Source of the DNA: Nitrospirota bacterium
GTDB lineage: Bacteria > Nitrospirota > Thermodesulfovibrionia > Thermodesulfovibrionales > JdFR-88
NCBI GenBank assembly: GCA_021812785.1
Contig: JAKAMR010000041.1
Location: 1 to 21,977, forward strand
Direction of reading: 5' to 3'
DNA: 21,977 nucleotides
Below the pieces are notes generated by a model. The model saw nothing but the letters and a program-made list of their open reading frames with translations, made no database searches and had not been told where the DNA came from. Positions within the stretch are counted from its first letter, which is position 1, and every line of letters starts with the position of its first letter. Both the position numbers and the translations under genes were made by a program. Shown here piece by piece: positions 1-7,585 of the stretch.

Positions 1-586
1 GCGCCCTGAAGGTCAGGAACAAACCTCCCGCGAAACCTATTACGAACACCGGAATTATGACCTGTATGAAAACCGCGCGGAAATGCTCCATCAGCTCCTC
101 GACGTTGATGGTCAGCCTTCCCACCTGCAGGATCAGATTTGAGGAAAGTGGTTTTGAGAATATCTCATAGGTATTTCTGACCCCATTGGAGGGAATATAA
201 ACCCATCTCGCCGCTTCCGCGGGTTCTTTCCTTTTTTCAAGCTGCTTCAGGCCGGGTCCTGGCCACTGCTGCGGTATGGACAAAAACAAGGTTTTGTTTC
301 CAGCGTCCGCAAGACGTACGAGGAAGAGGTCCTGGCCGGTTGAATCCTTGTATTTTATCTCGCTCAGCGCCCTTTCCAGCCTGCTGATGCCCCCCATGCG
401 GTAATCCGCGACGTAGTCCTCCATTTCCGATTGAATAAGCTTGTGATCATTCTGGATTATGGAAAATCTCAGGGAAAAATACGTAAAAAAGAACAGGATC
501 AGGGAGCTGATGATAAAGATCGTCGAATACCAGAAAATCAGTTTAAAACCTATTGTCTTTCCGGCGAAACTAAATCTTGAGGACAT
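1..586 (-). CDS. Two-component sensor histidine kinase, N-terminal part (runs off left edge)
   Basis: I translated this directly from the minus strand; it begins MSSRFSFAGKTIGFKLIFWY. The start ATG lies inside the 3' end of the response-regulator gene (17-base overlap), which is the usual order for an OmpR-type regulator/kinase operon. Visible parts are a short cytoplasmic tail, a first membrane helix at about residues 13-37 (FKLIFWYSTIFIISSLILFF), an extracytoplasmic sensor segment of about 135 residues, and a second membrane helix at about 175-195 (VIIPVFVIGFAGGLFLTF) where the window ends. HAMP, DHp and ATPase domains would lie outside the window, so kinase identity rests on context and topology. 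The sensor segment carries no motif I can assign to a ligand. Neighbouring regulator features resemble the CusR/CopR metal-response type, but the signal is unknown. Confidence 0.8.
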   Translation of the reverse strand, partial: MSSRFSFAGKTIGFKLIFWYSTIFIISSLILFFFTYFSLRFSIIQNDHKLIQSEMEDYVADYRMGGISRLERALSEIKYKDSTGQDLFLVRLADAGNKTLFLSIPQQWPGPGLKQLEKRKEPAEAARWVYIPSNGVRNTYEIFSKPLSSNLILQVGRLTINVEELMEHFRAVFIQVIIPVFVIGFAGGLFLTFRA

Positions 587-1241
587 AACCGATTCCCCGG
601 ATCGTATGGATAAGCTTCCTGTCGAAGTCCTTTTCGATCTTGTTGCGGAGCCTGCAAACCAGCACATCCACGACATTTGTCTGAGGATCAAAGTTATACC
701 CCCAGATATGCTCCAGGATCATTGTCTTAGACACCACCCTGTCCGCATTGCGCAGAAAATATTCAAGGAGGGCAAACTCCCTGGATTGCAGCTCTATCTT
801 TCTGCCTCCCCTTTCCACCTCTCGCGTCAGGAGGTTCACCGAGATGTCCCGCACGGCAAGGCGGGTAGTTTCCGCCATGCCTGTCGATCTGCGGATAAGG
901 GCCTGAAGCCGCGCCAGAAGCTCGGAGAAGGAAAAAGGTTTCGTCAGATAATCGTCGCCCCCGGCCTGCAGACCCCGTACACGGTCGTCCACTGAATGTT
1001 TTGCGCTCAGAATTATTACCGGCGTGTTGACCTTTTTGAGGCGGAGCTCCTCGATAAGGGTCAACCCGTCCAGACGTGGCAACATTATGTCAACAATGGC
1101 CGAATCGTAACTCCCATCCAGTAATGCTCGAAGTCCATCCTCGCCGTTGTCCTCATGGTCCACGGCGAACCCCGCCTGTTTTAATCCGCTGGTTATAAAA
1201 GAGGCTATCTTTTTGTCGTCCTCTATGATCAGGATACGCAT
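570..1241 (-). CDS. OmpR/PhoB-family response regulator
   Basis: This is a 223-residue two-domain regulator of normal family length. The receiver domain (1-118) shows the acidic pair D8-D9, the phospho-acceptor D51 in the stretch VDIMLPRLDG, the conserved S79 and the K101-P102 dipeptide (YLTKPF). The C-terminal part (about 125-223) is a winged helix ending in the typical HTIRGIGYVLKI, which binds DNA in this family. When phosphorylated by its partner kinase it should act as a transcription factor. The kinase gene overlaps its last 17 bases, so the two are co-transcribed and probably translationally coupled. Receiver sequence (MRILIIEDDKKIASFI) is closest in feel to CusR/CopR heavy-metal regulators, but the target genes are not evident. 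No good ribosome binding site precedes the ATG. Confidence 0.93.
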   Translation of the reverse strand: MRILIIEDDKKIASFITSGLKQAGFAVDHEDNGEDGLRALLDGSYDSAIVDIMLPRLDGLTLIEELRLKKVNTPVIILSAKHSVDDRVRGLQAGGDDYLTKPFSFSELLARLQALIRRSTGMAETTRLAVRDISVNLLTREVERGGRKIELQSREFALLEYFLRNADRVVSKTMILEHIWGYNFDPQTNVVDVLVCRLRNKIEKDFDRKLIHTIRGIGYVLKI

Positions 1242-1284
1242 ATCCGCAAACTTTATTATAAAAAATCGGCCGGTTCATTGTCCC
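1242..1284 (-). promoter_or_regulatory. Candidate promoter of the two-component operon
   Basis: On the minus strand a perfect TATAAT (plus positions 1255-1260) lies 13 bases before the regulator ATG. A weak -35-like GGGACA (1279-1284) is 18 bases upstream of it. If this is the real promoter the leader would be only a few bases long, which agrees with the missing Shine-Dalgarno sequence. The rest of the gap up to 1402 shows nothing else I recognise. Confidence 0.35.
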
Positions 1285-1402
1285 GTCCCATGCAAAAAAT
1301 GGCCAAACCCGAACGTGGATATAAAAATTCTTTGGCGGTTCCGCACTTGCCGTTGATCCCACAGGCAGGCGTGAAATGCGGAGATCAGGGCATCCCGCCC
1401 GG

Positions 1403-1732
1403 TCACTCCAGGGCAAAGAAATAAAAAAGCTCCACCTTATTCCTAACTGGCGTTATCTCGTGCAGGTCGCCGGGCTCCACCACAAGGCAGTCGCCGTCCC
1501 GGAGCGGGACTTCCCTTCCGTTGACCCTGAACACCGCCTCTCCGCTTGCGCAGTAAAACACCTCGAAACCGTCCTTGTGCGAGTGGGCGAAGGCGGAGTC
1601 CCCGGGCCCAAGGACCACATGGCTCAGGTGCATGACACAGGAGATGGGGTCTTTCGTCAGGACCCGCTTTTTCACCGACGGGGAGTGAGACACCGGGGTT
1701 TCGGCGGCGTTTTCAAGCCTCAGGAGTTTCAT
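1403..1732 (-). CDS. Small single-domain cupin protein
   Basis: This is a 109-residue Cupin_2-type beta-barrel protein. The first cupin motif is seen as GPGDSAFAHSHKDGFEVFYC, with the metal-binding H-x-H and a downstream E. The second is GDCLVVEPGDLHEITP, with the histidine. Such proteins bind a metal ion and act as small isomerases, dioxygenases or sugar/signal binding modules, and the substrate cannot be read from sequence. I chose the ATG giving MKLLRLENAAETPVSHSPSV because family members start at that point. A longer reading from 1792 (20 extra residues) has a better ribosome-binding-site-like AGGGG and cannot be excluded. The gene is divergent from the helicase at 1822. No partner gene suggests a pathway. 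Confidence 0.8.
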   Translation of the reverse strand: MKLLRLENAAETPVSHSPSVKKRVLTKDPISCVMHLSHVVLGPGDSAFAHSHKDGFEVFYCASGEAVFRVNGREVPLRDGDCLVVEPGDLHEITPVRNKVELFYFFALE

Positions 1733-1821
1733 GGATTTAAGTTTATCACGGAAGGAGAGAAGCGGGGTGGGACTAAGCCCACGGATTGTCATTTACCCCT
1801 GGCGTGCGATAATCTAACCAG

Positions 1822-3972
1822 ATGCACATAAGCGAGCTGGAGAAATACGGGGCCCCTCCAGGACTTGTCCGGGCGCTCCGGGCCGCAGGCCGCGAGAAAC
1901 TGTATCCGCCGCAGGCCGAAGCGGTGCGCGAGGGACTTCTTTCAAGCGGGGATTCCTTTGTGGTCTCCGCCCCCACCGCCTCCGGCAAGACCCTGATAGC
2001 GGAGATGGCCGCCCTTTCCGTTTTCCTGAAGAGAAAGGGAAAGATAATATACCTGGTCCCGCTGCGGGCGCTCGCGAGGGAGAAGTTCGAGGACTTCACG
2101 AACAAGTACAAGGCGCTGGGTATGAAGGTGGTCCTGAGCACGGGGGACTTTGACAGCGACGAGCCCTGGCACAAGCGGGCGGACCTTGTCATATGCACAA
2201 ACGAAAAGCTGGACTCGCTCATAAGGCACCGCGCGCCATGGCTTGGGCAGGTGGGGCTTATAGTGGCCGACGAGGTGCACCTCCTTGGGGACGCGCACCG
2301 TGGGCCCACGCTGGAGGTGGTCCTCACAAGGCTCAGGTTCATAAACCCGTCCATCAGGACCATAGCCCTTTCGGCCACCATACCGAACGCCTCCCAGATA
2401 GCCGAATGGCTTGAGGCAAGGCTTATCCAGTCTGAGTGGAGGCCTGTGCCTCTCAGGGAAGGGGTCTTCTTCAACGGCGCGGTCATATTCAACGACGGAA
2501 ACGTGGACTGGGTGCAAGCCTCAAGCGGCCTTGAGGCCCTGGACCTGGCGCTTGAGACCATCGCGCAGGGCGGCCAGGCGCTCGTGTTCGTTGGCACAAG
2601 GAAGTCCGCCGAGGCGCTGGCAAAAAAATCGGAGACCCATGTCCGCGCCCACCTCTCCACGCGCGAGGCGGAACTGCTACAGAAGCTCTCAAAAGAGATA
2701 GAGGGCAGCGCCGCCGAGCCTACGCGCCTTGGAAAAAAACTTGCCGCCTGCGCGGCAAGCGGCGTTGCCTTTCACCATGCGGGCATCATCTATGCCCAGA
2801 GAAAGCTGGTGGAGGACGCCTTCAGGGAAAACCGCATAAAACTCCTTGCCTCCACCACCACGCTCGCCATGGGCCTGAACCTTCCCTCAAGGAGGGTAAT
2901 TATACGGGACTGGTGGCGGTACGAGCCCGGGGAGGGCATGCAGTCCATCCCGGTTATAGAGGCAAAGCAGATGGCTGGAAGGGCCGGAAGGCCGGGCTAC
3001 GACAAGTTCGGCGAGGCGGTGATGATGGCCAGGAACAAAAGGGACGAGACCCACCTGTTTGAAAAATACATAAAAGGAGAGCCTGAGGACATCTCCTCCA
3101 TGCTGGCAAACGAGGCCGCCCTGCGCACGCACATACTTTCCTCCATAGCCGGGGTCTTCACGACTGACATGGGGCAGCTTATGGAGTTTCTGGGCAAGAC
3201 GTTCTTTGCCCACCAGAGCGGGACGGGTTTTCTTGCCCCCATAGCAAGGAGCATCACGGAATTTCTTTCCAGGGAGGGCATGATAAGGACCGGGGCCGGC
3301 GGACGGTTTACCGCAACCAGATTCGGCAGAAGGGTCTCGGAGCTGTACGTAGACCCGCTTGGCGCGGTCATCATAAGGGACTCCCTCCGGAACCCCAGGG
3401 AAAAATCCGCCTTTGCCCTCTTCCACATGCTTGCGCGCACGCCGGACATGATGCGGCTGGCAGTAAAGAAAAAAGACCGCGACGAGATGATGGATGTCTT
3501 CAGCGCCCACGCCCCGTCGCTCCTTATGCCCGACGAGGAGATATATCTTACCGAGGACATGCTCTCCGAGCTTAAGACCGCCTCCGTCCTTATGCAATGG
3601 ATACTGGAGATGCCCGAGGAAAAGATAGTGAACCATTTCGGCATCGGCCCGGGGGACTTGAGGACCATCGTGGAACTTGCCGACTGGCTCCTTTATTCCT
3701 CAAGGGAGATAGCCAGGGTGACCGGGTTTAAAGAGGCGGGCGAGGACATCACCATCACCAGGATAAGGACGCACTACGGCGTAAAAGAGGATCTGCTGGC
3801 GCTTGTGGCACTGCGCGGCATCGGGCGCGTGCGCGCGCGGGCCCTTTACGAGGCGGGGTTTAAAAATCTGGAAGACATCTCTGAGGCCGAAGCTGATGCC
3901 CTCTCCGCGGTGCCTGGCATAGGCCAGGGGATAGCCGCGGACATTAAAAAGCAGGCCGCCTCCGTGAACTGA
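1822..3972 (+). CDS. Ski2/Hel308-like DEAD/DEAH-box superfamily 2 helicase
   Basis: The 716-residue protein contains all core SF2 motifs in order: the Q-like glutamine Q31 (LYPPQAEAV), Walker A APTASGKT (50-57), motif II DEVH (150-153), motif III SAT (184-186), motif V (STTTLAMGLNLPSRRVIIRD) and motif VI QMAGRAGRPGYD (383-394). A winged-helix/ratchet region follows. The C terminus (about 660-714) has helix-hairpin-helix motifs (LRGIGRVRARALYEAGF and VPGIGQGIAADIK). This architecture matches archaeal Hel308 and eukaryotic HelQ: an ATP-driven 3'-5' DNA helicase thought to remodel stalled replication forks. Ski2-type RNA helicases lack the terminal HhH, so DNA repair is the more likely role. It is convergent with a uracil-DNA-glycosylase-like gene 25 bases downstream. 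Family length and all catalytic motifs look intact. The orthologous archaeal symbol is not assigned because bacterial members are poorly characterised. Confidence 0.92.
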   Translation: MHISELEKYGAPPGLVRALRAAGREKLYPPQAEAVREGLLSSGDSFVVSAPTASGKTLIAEMAALSVFLKRKGKIIYLVPLRALAREKFEDFTNKYKALGMKVVLSTGDFDSDEPWHKRADLVICTNEKLDSLIRHRAPWLGQVGLIVADEVHLLGDAHRGPTLEVVLTRLRFINPSIRTIALSATIPNASQIAEWLEARLIQSEWRPVPLREGVFFNGAVIFNDGNVDWVQASSGLEALDLALETIAQGGQALVFVGTRKSAEALAKKSETHVRAHLSTREAELLQKLSKEIEGSAAEPTRLGKKLAACAASGVAFHHAGIIYAQRKLVEDAFRENRIKLLASTTTLAMGLNLPSRRVIIRDWWRYEPGEGMQSIPVIEAKQMAGRAGRPGYDKFGEAVMMARNKRDETHLFEKYIKGEPEDISSMLANEAALRTHILSSIAGVFTTDMGQLMEFLGKTFFAHQSGTGFLAPIARSITEFLSREGMIRTGAGGRFTATRFGRRVSELYVDPLGAVIIRDSLRNPREKSAFALFHMLARTPDMMRLAVKKKDRDEMMDVFSAHAPSLLMPDEEIYLTEDMLSELKTASVLMQWILEMPEEKIVNHFGIGPGDLRTIVELADWLLYSSREIARVTGFKEAGEDITITRIRTHYGVKEDLLALVALRGIGRVRARALYEAGFKNLEDISEAEADALSAVPGIGQGIAADIKKQAASVN

Positions 3973-3997
3973 TGTCTCAAAAAAGACCTCCTTCGGA

Positions 3998-4696
3998 TCA
4001 AAAAAATATCTTTTTCATCCCTTCAAGAAAATCCCTTGCCCCAGCCTGGGCCGGATGACGGACATAGACGCACGGGACCCCTACGAGCCCAAGCGCCGTC
4101 TGGGCCTTTCTTCCTATGGCAACCACCTGATGAGGCCCTAGCACGTCATGAAGCTCTTTTAGAAGAGGGCAAAACGCCCTTACCTCCCGCGCCCCGGGCG
4201 TCCTTATCGTGAGGGGCCGTCTTTTTTCGTGCGGGTGAAGCGGCACCGCATTCCACAAAAAAAACCGGGGGAATGCAGGCAGAAGCGACCCCCAGAGGAC
4301 CGAGCCGGACCTCTCTTTGTTTGGCGGACCCTGCCTGCTTGTACGCTTTCCCCTGAAGGGAAGCGCGCCCTCAACAAGCTGGCTTTCGCTTGTAAAAGGG
4401 ATTCCCGAGAACCGGCAGCCCCAGGGACCGGCCGCCTCGCCCACAAGAAGCGCCTTCGGGCTTTCCCTGTAGCATTTAAGGTAGTTTTTGAGGTTTTCCC
4501 TCCGCATCCGCGCGGCATCGGGAAGGTCGAACTCGGGGTCTTCGTCCCTGTACTGGTTAAAGAGCGCGGGCCCGGATGGAACGGGGAAAAGCCGGGCCTC
4601 AAAAAGCAGCCAGAGCCTCCGCCAAAGAGGCGCTTCGGCAGCCGTTTTGGCGCCGGAGGGCATTGATATTGTTTTCCCGGCTTCACCGAGGGGCAT
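3998..4696 (-). CDS. Uracil-DNA glycosylase superfamily protein
   Basis: This 232-residue protein has the fold signatures of the UDG superfamily: a motif-A-like GEAAGPWGCRFSGIPF (residues 86-101), a central beta strand FFLWNAVPLHPH, the VVAIGRKAQTAL strand/helix seen in family 4/5-like enzymes, and a motif-B-like VRHPAQAGARDF near the C terminus. Enzymes of this group excise uracil from DNA and start base-excision repair. Motif A differs from the canonical GEAPG...G.PF of family 4, and the four iron-sulfur cysteines of that family are not present in the usual places, so substrate range is uncertain. Two near starts exist, the ATG used here and one 11 codons downstream; neither has a strong ribosome binding site. 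It runs tail-to-tail with the helicase, giving a small repair-related pair. Confidence 0.75.
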   Translation of the reverse strand: MPLGEAGKTISMPSGAKTAAEAPLWRRLWLLFEARLFPVPSGPALFNQYRDEDPEFDLPDAARMRRENLKNYLKCYRESPKALLVGEAAGPWGCRFSGIPFTSESQLVEGALPFRGKRTSRQGPPNKERSGSVLWGSLLPAFPRFFLWNAVPLHPHEKRRPLTIRTPGAREVRAFCPLLKELHDVLGPHQVVAIGRKAQTALGLVGVPCVYVRHPAQAGARDFLEGMKKIFF

Positions 4697-5033
4697 AATT
4701 AATTCTATTTCACCCGGGGGGATGAGGGAAGCGGGGATTGAGGGAAAAACTCCTTTTCAGTCTCCGGTTTTAAATCAAAAATACCTGCCACCCCTCATCA
4801 CAATTCGTCACACCATGAAATTATCCATGCAAACAGTTCATTCAGGCAGTTTTAAGATTTTTTTGGCCGCTAATTCAAAGGCCCAGATACCGTTGTGGGA
4901 TTATTGATTCGTCCAGAAACTAGCATCGCAGAAGTCGCTTCAAATTGTGAGGAGTATGGGGCGTTTTCTGATAGTCGCATTGCTCGGGACCGACGCAGGT
5001 TTCCAGAAGAAATTTGCGATGTGTGCCCTTCTC
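4697..5033. other. Non-coding or decayed stretch
   Basis: About 340 bases with no gene I can support. On the plus strand, an open frame from 4874 to 5053 reads like real protein in places (for example RRRFPEEICDVCP) but has no convincing start or ribosome binding site and ends inside the antitoxin gene on the other strand. It is best seen as a possible remnant of a lost gene. Confidence 0.3.
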
Positions 5034-5276
5034 CTAAATCCCCATGGCCTTGAGCATCTCCATTTCCTTGCGCAAAATGGTGTTTACAACTTTGTCGAGG
5101 CCGATCTTTTTTTGGGATGCCGTTTTGCCGAAAAACTCTTTGACCTCTTTATCCAGGTATATTGGGATTTCGAGCTTTTCCATTGGTCTATAAAATTTCC
5201 CCTTAACAGCGTTGGAGAAATCGTATTCTTTTTTTATGATATTATCCTCTCTTCTCGAAATACTTTGCTTCTTCAT
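5034..5276 (-). CDS. brnA: BrnA-like antitoxin (ribbon-helix-helix type)
   Basis: An 80-residue basic/acidic protein with the BrnA pattern: a short tail, then KEYDFSNAVKGKFYRP, then a beta strand with LEIPIYLDKEVKEFF and a helical C terminus. In the family, BrnA binds and neutralises the RNase toxin BrnT and represses the shared promoter through its ribbon-helix-helix domain. Here the start ATG overlaps the end of a damaged brnT reading frame, which is the usual brnT-brnA order. The antitoxin itself looks complete, so it would now be an orphan regulator. The family assignment rests on motif resemblance and on the upstream brnT remains, which support each other. Confidence 0.78.
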   Translation of the reverse strand: MKKQSISRREDNIIKKEYDFSNAVKGKFYRPMEKLEIPIYLDKEVKEFFGKTASQKKIGLDKVVNTILRKEMEMLKAMGI

Positions 5277-5426
5277 GCTTGGTAGCCTTTCTCGTGGATA
5301 TTATCCGAACGGTTTCTTTGCCTTTTATCTTTCCGTACGTGTGGACAACGACAAGGACTTTGCCGTTCAATCCCTGTGCTTCAGCCTGTTGGCCTTCTCT
5401 TTGTTCCCGTCCCATTCAAATCTCAA
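5242..5426 (-). pseudogene. brnT: brnT toxin gene with internal deletion and frameshift
   Basis: Reading the minus strand upstream of the antitoxin, a TTG start preceded by GAGGT gives MRFEWDGNKEKANRLKHRD and then a stop. This is the canonical BrnT N terminus (FEWDxNK..N..KH). In another frame directly afterwards, VLVVVHTYGKIKGKETVRII continues as STRKATKHEEAKYFEKRG and stop, the canonical BrnT C terminus. Full-length BrnT is about 90 residues; here roughly 30 central residues are missing and the two ends are out of frame (182 coding bases, not a multiple of three). The RNase is therefore dead in this sequence. The C-terminal part overlaps the brnA start codon, as in intact operons. Confidence 0.8.
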
Positions 5427-5635
5427 TTTTGGACCTCATCTTAAAGTATAGCAGTGTTATTTCCTTTTCAATTGGAGGCCCTATCATCTACTGCCTCAAT
5501 AAATAGAACCGTTCCCTTTTTCTATTTTTCCACTCCTTGATTGCTTTTTACTCTGTCAGGAGGCCCAAAAAGATGCCATATTTTTCTTTTAGAAATCCGC
5601 ACAATGGCACGCTTCCTTTCGGAAGCGGATTTAAG

Positions 5636-5778
5636 TTACTAAGCCGGTCATTGGGAAAGCCTCAATCAGCCGTTATCCGTCATTCCGGCTTGTCCCGAAT
5701 CCTTCTGGAGGATTCCCGGCGCGCTGGCGCTTGCGGGAATGACAAACCGTGAGGCTTTGTTAACGCAAAGTTTAGTAA
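5636..5778. repeat. Nested inverted-repeat element (MITE-like)
   Basis: The outer arms are TTACTAA (5636-5642) plus AAAGCCTCA (5656-5664) on the left, and TGAGGCTTT (5750-5758) plus TTAGTAA (5772-5778) on the right, in matching order and at similar spacing. Inside lies a second inverted repeat, GTCATTCC (5679-5686) and GGAATGAC (5736-5743). The interior also holds the words GGCTTGTCCCGAATCC and GGATTCCCGGCGCGC, typical of dispersed palindromic repeats in many bacterial genomes. No coding capacity is present. It looks like a non-autonomous mobile repeat that took in, or grew around, a smaller palindromic unit. Confidence 0.6.
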
Positions 5779-5780
5779 TG

Positions 5781-5820
5781 TAGGTTGGGCTGAGATGCCG
5801 GAGCATCGAAACCCAACAAT
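5781..5820. repeat. Short palindromic repeat (GTTGGG...CCCAAC type)
   Basis: The sequence GTTGGGC (from 5784) pairs with CCCAAC (ending 5817), and the centre ATGC-CGGA-GCAT forms its own perfect hairpin. This is the common dispersed TAGGTTGGGC...GAAACCCAAC repeat type seen between genes in diverse bacteria. It sits just right of the nested inverted-repeat element. Confidence 0.55.
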
Positions 5821-5861
5821 GAGAAGTGTCCGTACCCAGTAACAGTTAGTTATCTGTCGGG

Positions 5862-7295
5862 TTAAAGTCCTGTCCTGGAAATTGTCCGTTCATCTCGATG
5901 GCTCAGGGGGGGGCGTCCAAATAACAAACAAGCCACCCGGTTTAAAACGGATACAAAGCCATTTGCAAGCCTTTCCAGGCCGGCGCCAGACAAAGCGGAA
6001 ACAATCAGGATAATCAGGATTGACGTGAAATTCCCTTGATGTAGATAGCCGCACAAATATCTAAAATAAAAAAAGATGAAAGGCCAGTGGAACAGATATA
6101 TTCCGTAAGAATATTTCCCAGCCCAACGTATAACCGGATTTTCAAGTGCCAACCTGGAAGCGGCAGGCAGCCAAAGCGCGCCACCTATGATCGCCGCCCA
6201 AGCAAGGGCTATTAAAGCAGGAGCATAAGTAAGGCCATTAAAGATTACCGCGACTGCGGCAAAAACCAGAATGACCGGCAGGACTGTTCCGCAAAAAAAA
6301 TTTTTCTTTTCCCTTTTCCAAAAATACGGCTCTAACATCTTTAGAAAACAGCCCAAAAGGATGGAAAACCGGATGGGCCCGGTCTCTAACATTTTGATCC
6401 TATCTGCCGGGCCAAGCGGCATCAAGTAATGCGAAAAAGCGGGAAAACTCGAAATAACTAACAGGACGGCCAGAATTATCATCAAGACCTTTTTTCTTTT
6501 CTCCTCTGCCACAACCAATTTGGAAAGGGCTAAGATGAGAAGGGAATAACCGATATAGAATTCCGCTATAGCGGTAACGAACCATGTTTGCTTATACATC
6601 TGCAGCCTCTGATTATTTGGCAAAAAGCCATCCCCCAGTAAAAAATAAGGCGCTATGCGTTCTTTATCCTGCCTATTGGTTATTGATTGCTCCGATAAAT
6701 AGTTCCTCGATTTCAATGTGACTACATCGCCCTTGTGTAATTGTAATGCGGGATTGTACAGGCCAAAGGCTGAAAAAGGGACTACATCCCGAAATCTGCA
6801 CAAATACTTATTATATTGCACGATCATACTGTGCCGCGCCATATTGGTCCTCAAGATAGCCTGGTTGCCCTTTGCATCGTAAAGGCGATAATAACTTCCC
6901 GGAATGAGCGCCTGATCGATTGTCCATGACATTGCCGGTTCTACTACCATTTTTGTTGTCCTCATTTGAAACGGGGAGGAAAAATATCCGGCGGCCAATA
7001 CCACCGGAAGCATGAGATAATAAGCGGGCAATATCTTCAAGGCCCTTTTTTTAAAAAATTTTGCAAGGTCCGGTTTGCCAGACGTATTCAGCAAAGACCC
7101 GGTGATCAGAAAACCGCTTAATATGAAAAAGATTTGTAACGGCAGTTGCAATCCAGTAATTAAGGAATAAAAGAAAAGACCCCGTCCAGCCAGGACCCAG
7201 GAATAAAAAACAGTGGCATGCCCTATTACTATCCAAAGGATTGCGATCCCGCGCCATCCGTCAAATGCAGGGTAGCGGTTACGGCCTGTTGCCAT
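5862..7295 (-). CDS. Acyltransferase family 3 membrane protein (OafA/YrhL-like)
   Basis: A 477-residue polytopic membrane protein. The N-terminal FDGWRGIAILWIVIGHA contains the R15-x10-H26 motif of acyltransferase-3 enzymes, which move acetyl or other acyl groups across the inner membrane onto lipopolysaccharide, capsule or other glycans. About ten membrane helices are visible. Between the third helix and the helix beginning TWFVTAIAEFYIGYSLLILA there is an unusually long soluble segment (about residues 110-235). It is rich in polar residues, lacks a recognisable motif, and makes the protein about 100 residues longer than usual. A purine-rich AGGA precedes the ATG. Base composition is lower in GC than the flanking genes, and repeats lie on both sides, so horizontal acquisition is plausible. 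The glycan target is unknown; no sugar genes adjoin. Confidence 0.88.
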   Translation of the reverse strand: MATGRNRYPAFDGWRGIAILWIVIGHATVFYSWVLAGRGLFFYSLITGLQLPLQIFFILSGFLITGSLLNTSGKPDLAKFFKKRALKILPAYYLMLPVVLAAGYFSSPFQMRTTKMVVEPAMSWTIDQALIPGSYYRLYDAKGNQAILRTNMARHSMIVQYNKYLCRFRDVVPFSAFGLYNPALQLHKGDVVTLKSRNYLSEQSITNRQDKERIAPYFLLGDGFLPNNQRLQMYKQTWFVTAIAEFYIGYSLLILALSKLVVAEEKRKKVLMIILAVLLVISSFPAFSHYLMPLGPADRIKMLETGPIRFSILLGCFLKMLEPYFWKREKKNFFCGTVLPVILVFAAVAVIFNGLTYAPALIALAWAAIIGGALWLPAASRLALENPVIRWAGKYSYGIYLFHWPFIFFYFRYLCGYLHQGNFTSILIILIVSALSGAGLERLANGFVSVLNRVACLLFGRPPLSHRDERTISRTGL

Positions 7296-7436
7296 AATAA
7301 ATCCTACCCTCCCCTCGAACTCCGTAAGGACGAAGATTTTTTATTTCTTGGCCTCCAGCTTATTCCTGCCTCCGCCCTCCGGCAGATCCAAATGAAATTC
7401 AGAGACAACCCCCTATTTTTCTTTAAAAAGAATCTT

Positions 7437-7471
7437 CCCTCATCCTAGCCCTCTCCCGAAAGGCGAGGGGA
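7437..7471. repeat. REP-like palindromic sequence
   Basis: The stretch reads CCCTCATCCTAGCCCTCTCC followed by CGAAAGGCGAGGGGAC; CCCTC and GAGGG pair across a short loop. This wording (CCCTCATCC..CCCTCTCCC..GAGGGGA) is a widespread extragenic palindromic repeat. It lies in the gap between the acyltransferase and the RACo-like gene, which holds no gene. Confidence 0.45.
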
Positions 7472-7522
7472 CATTCCGCCAGCAAATGAATCAAAAAAGA
7501 GGCTTTGTTTCAGGATTAATGC

Positions 7523-7552
7523 TTAAAAATTTTGCCGGCCGGACATCCCGGC
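7523..7552 (-). terminator. Candidate rho-independent terminator after the purQ-RACo unit
   Basis: On the minus strand GCCGG-GATGT-CCGGC (plus positions 7538-7552) forms a 5-base-pair GC stem followed, after a few bases, by CAAAATTTTTAAG. It sits about 35 bases after the RACo-like stop codon, where a transcript end is expected. The stem is short and the U tract is not immediate. Confidence 0.4.
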
Positions 7553-7585
7553 ACGGAGAAGACTAAACGGCTAAAAACTTCCGTC

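Noticed and set aside
1376..1831. Long plus-strand open frame over the cupin gene
   Set aside because: It is the opposite-strand shadow of a GC-rich cupin gene; the translation has no domain features, while the minus strand shows both cupin motifs.
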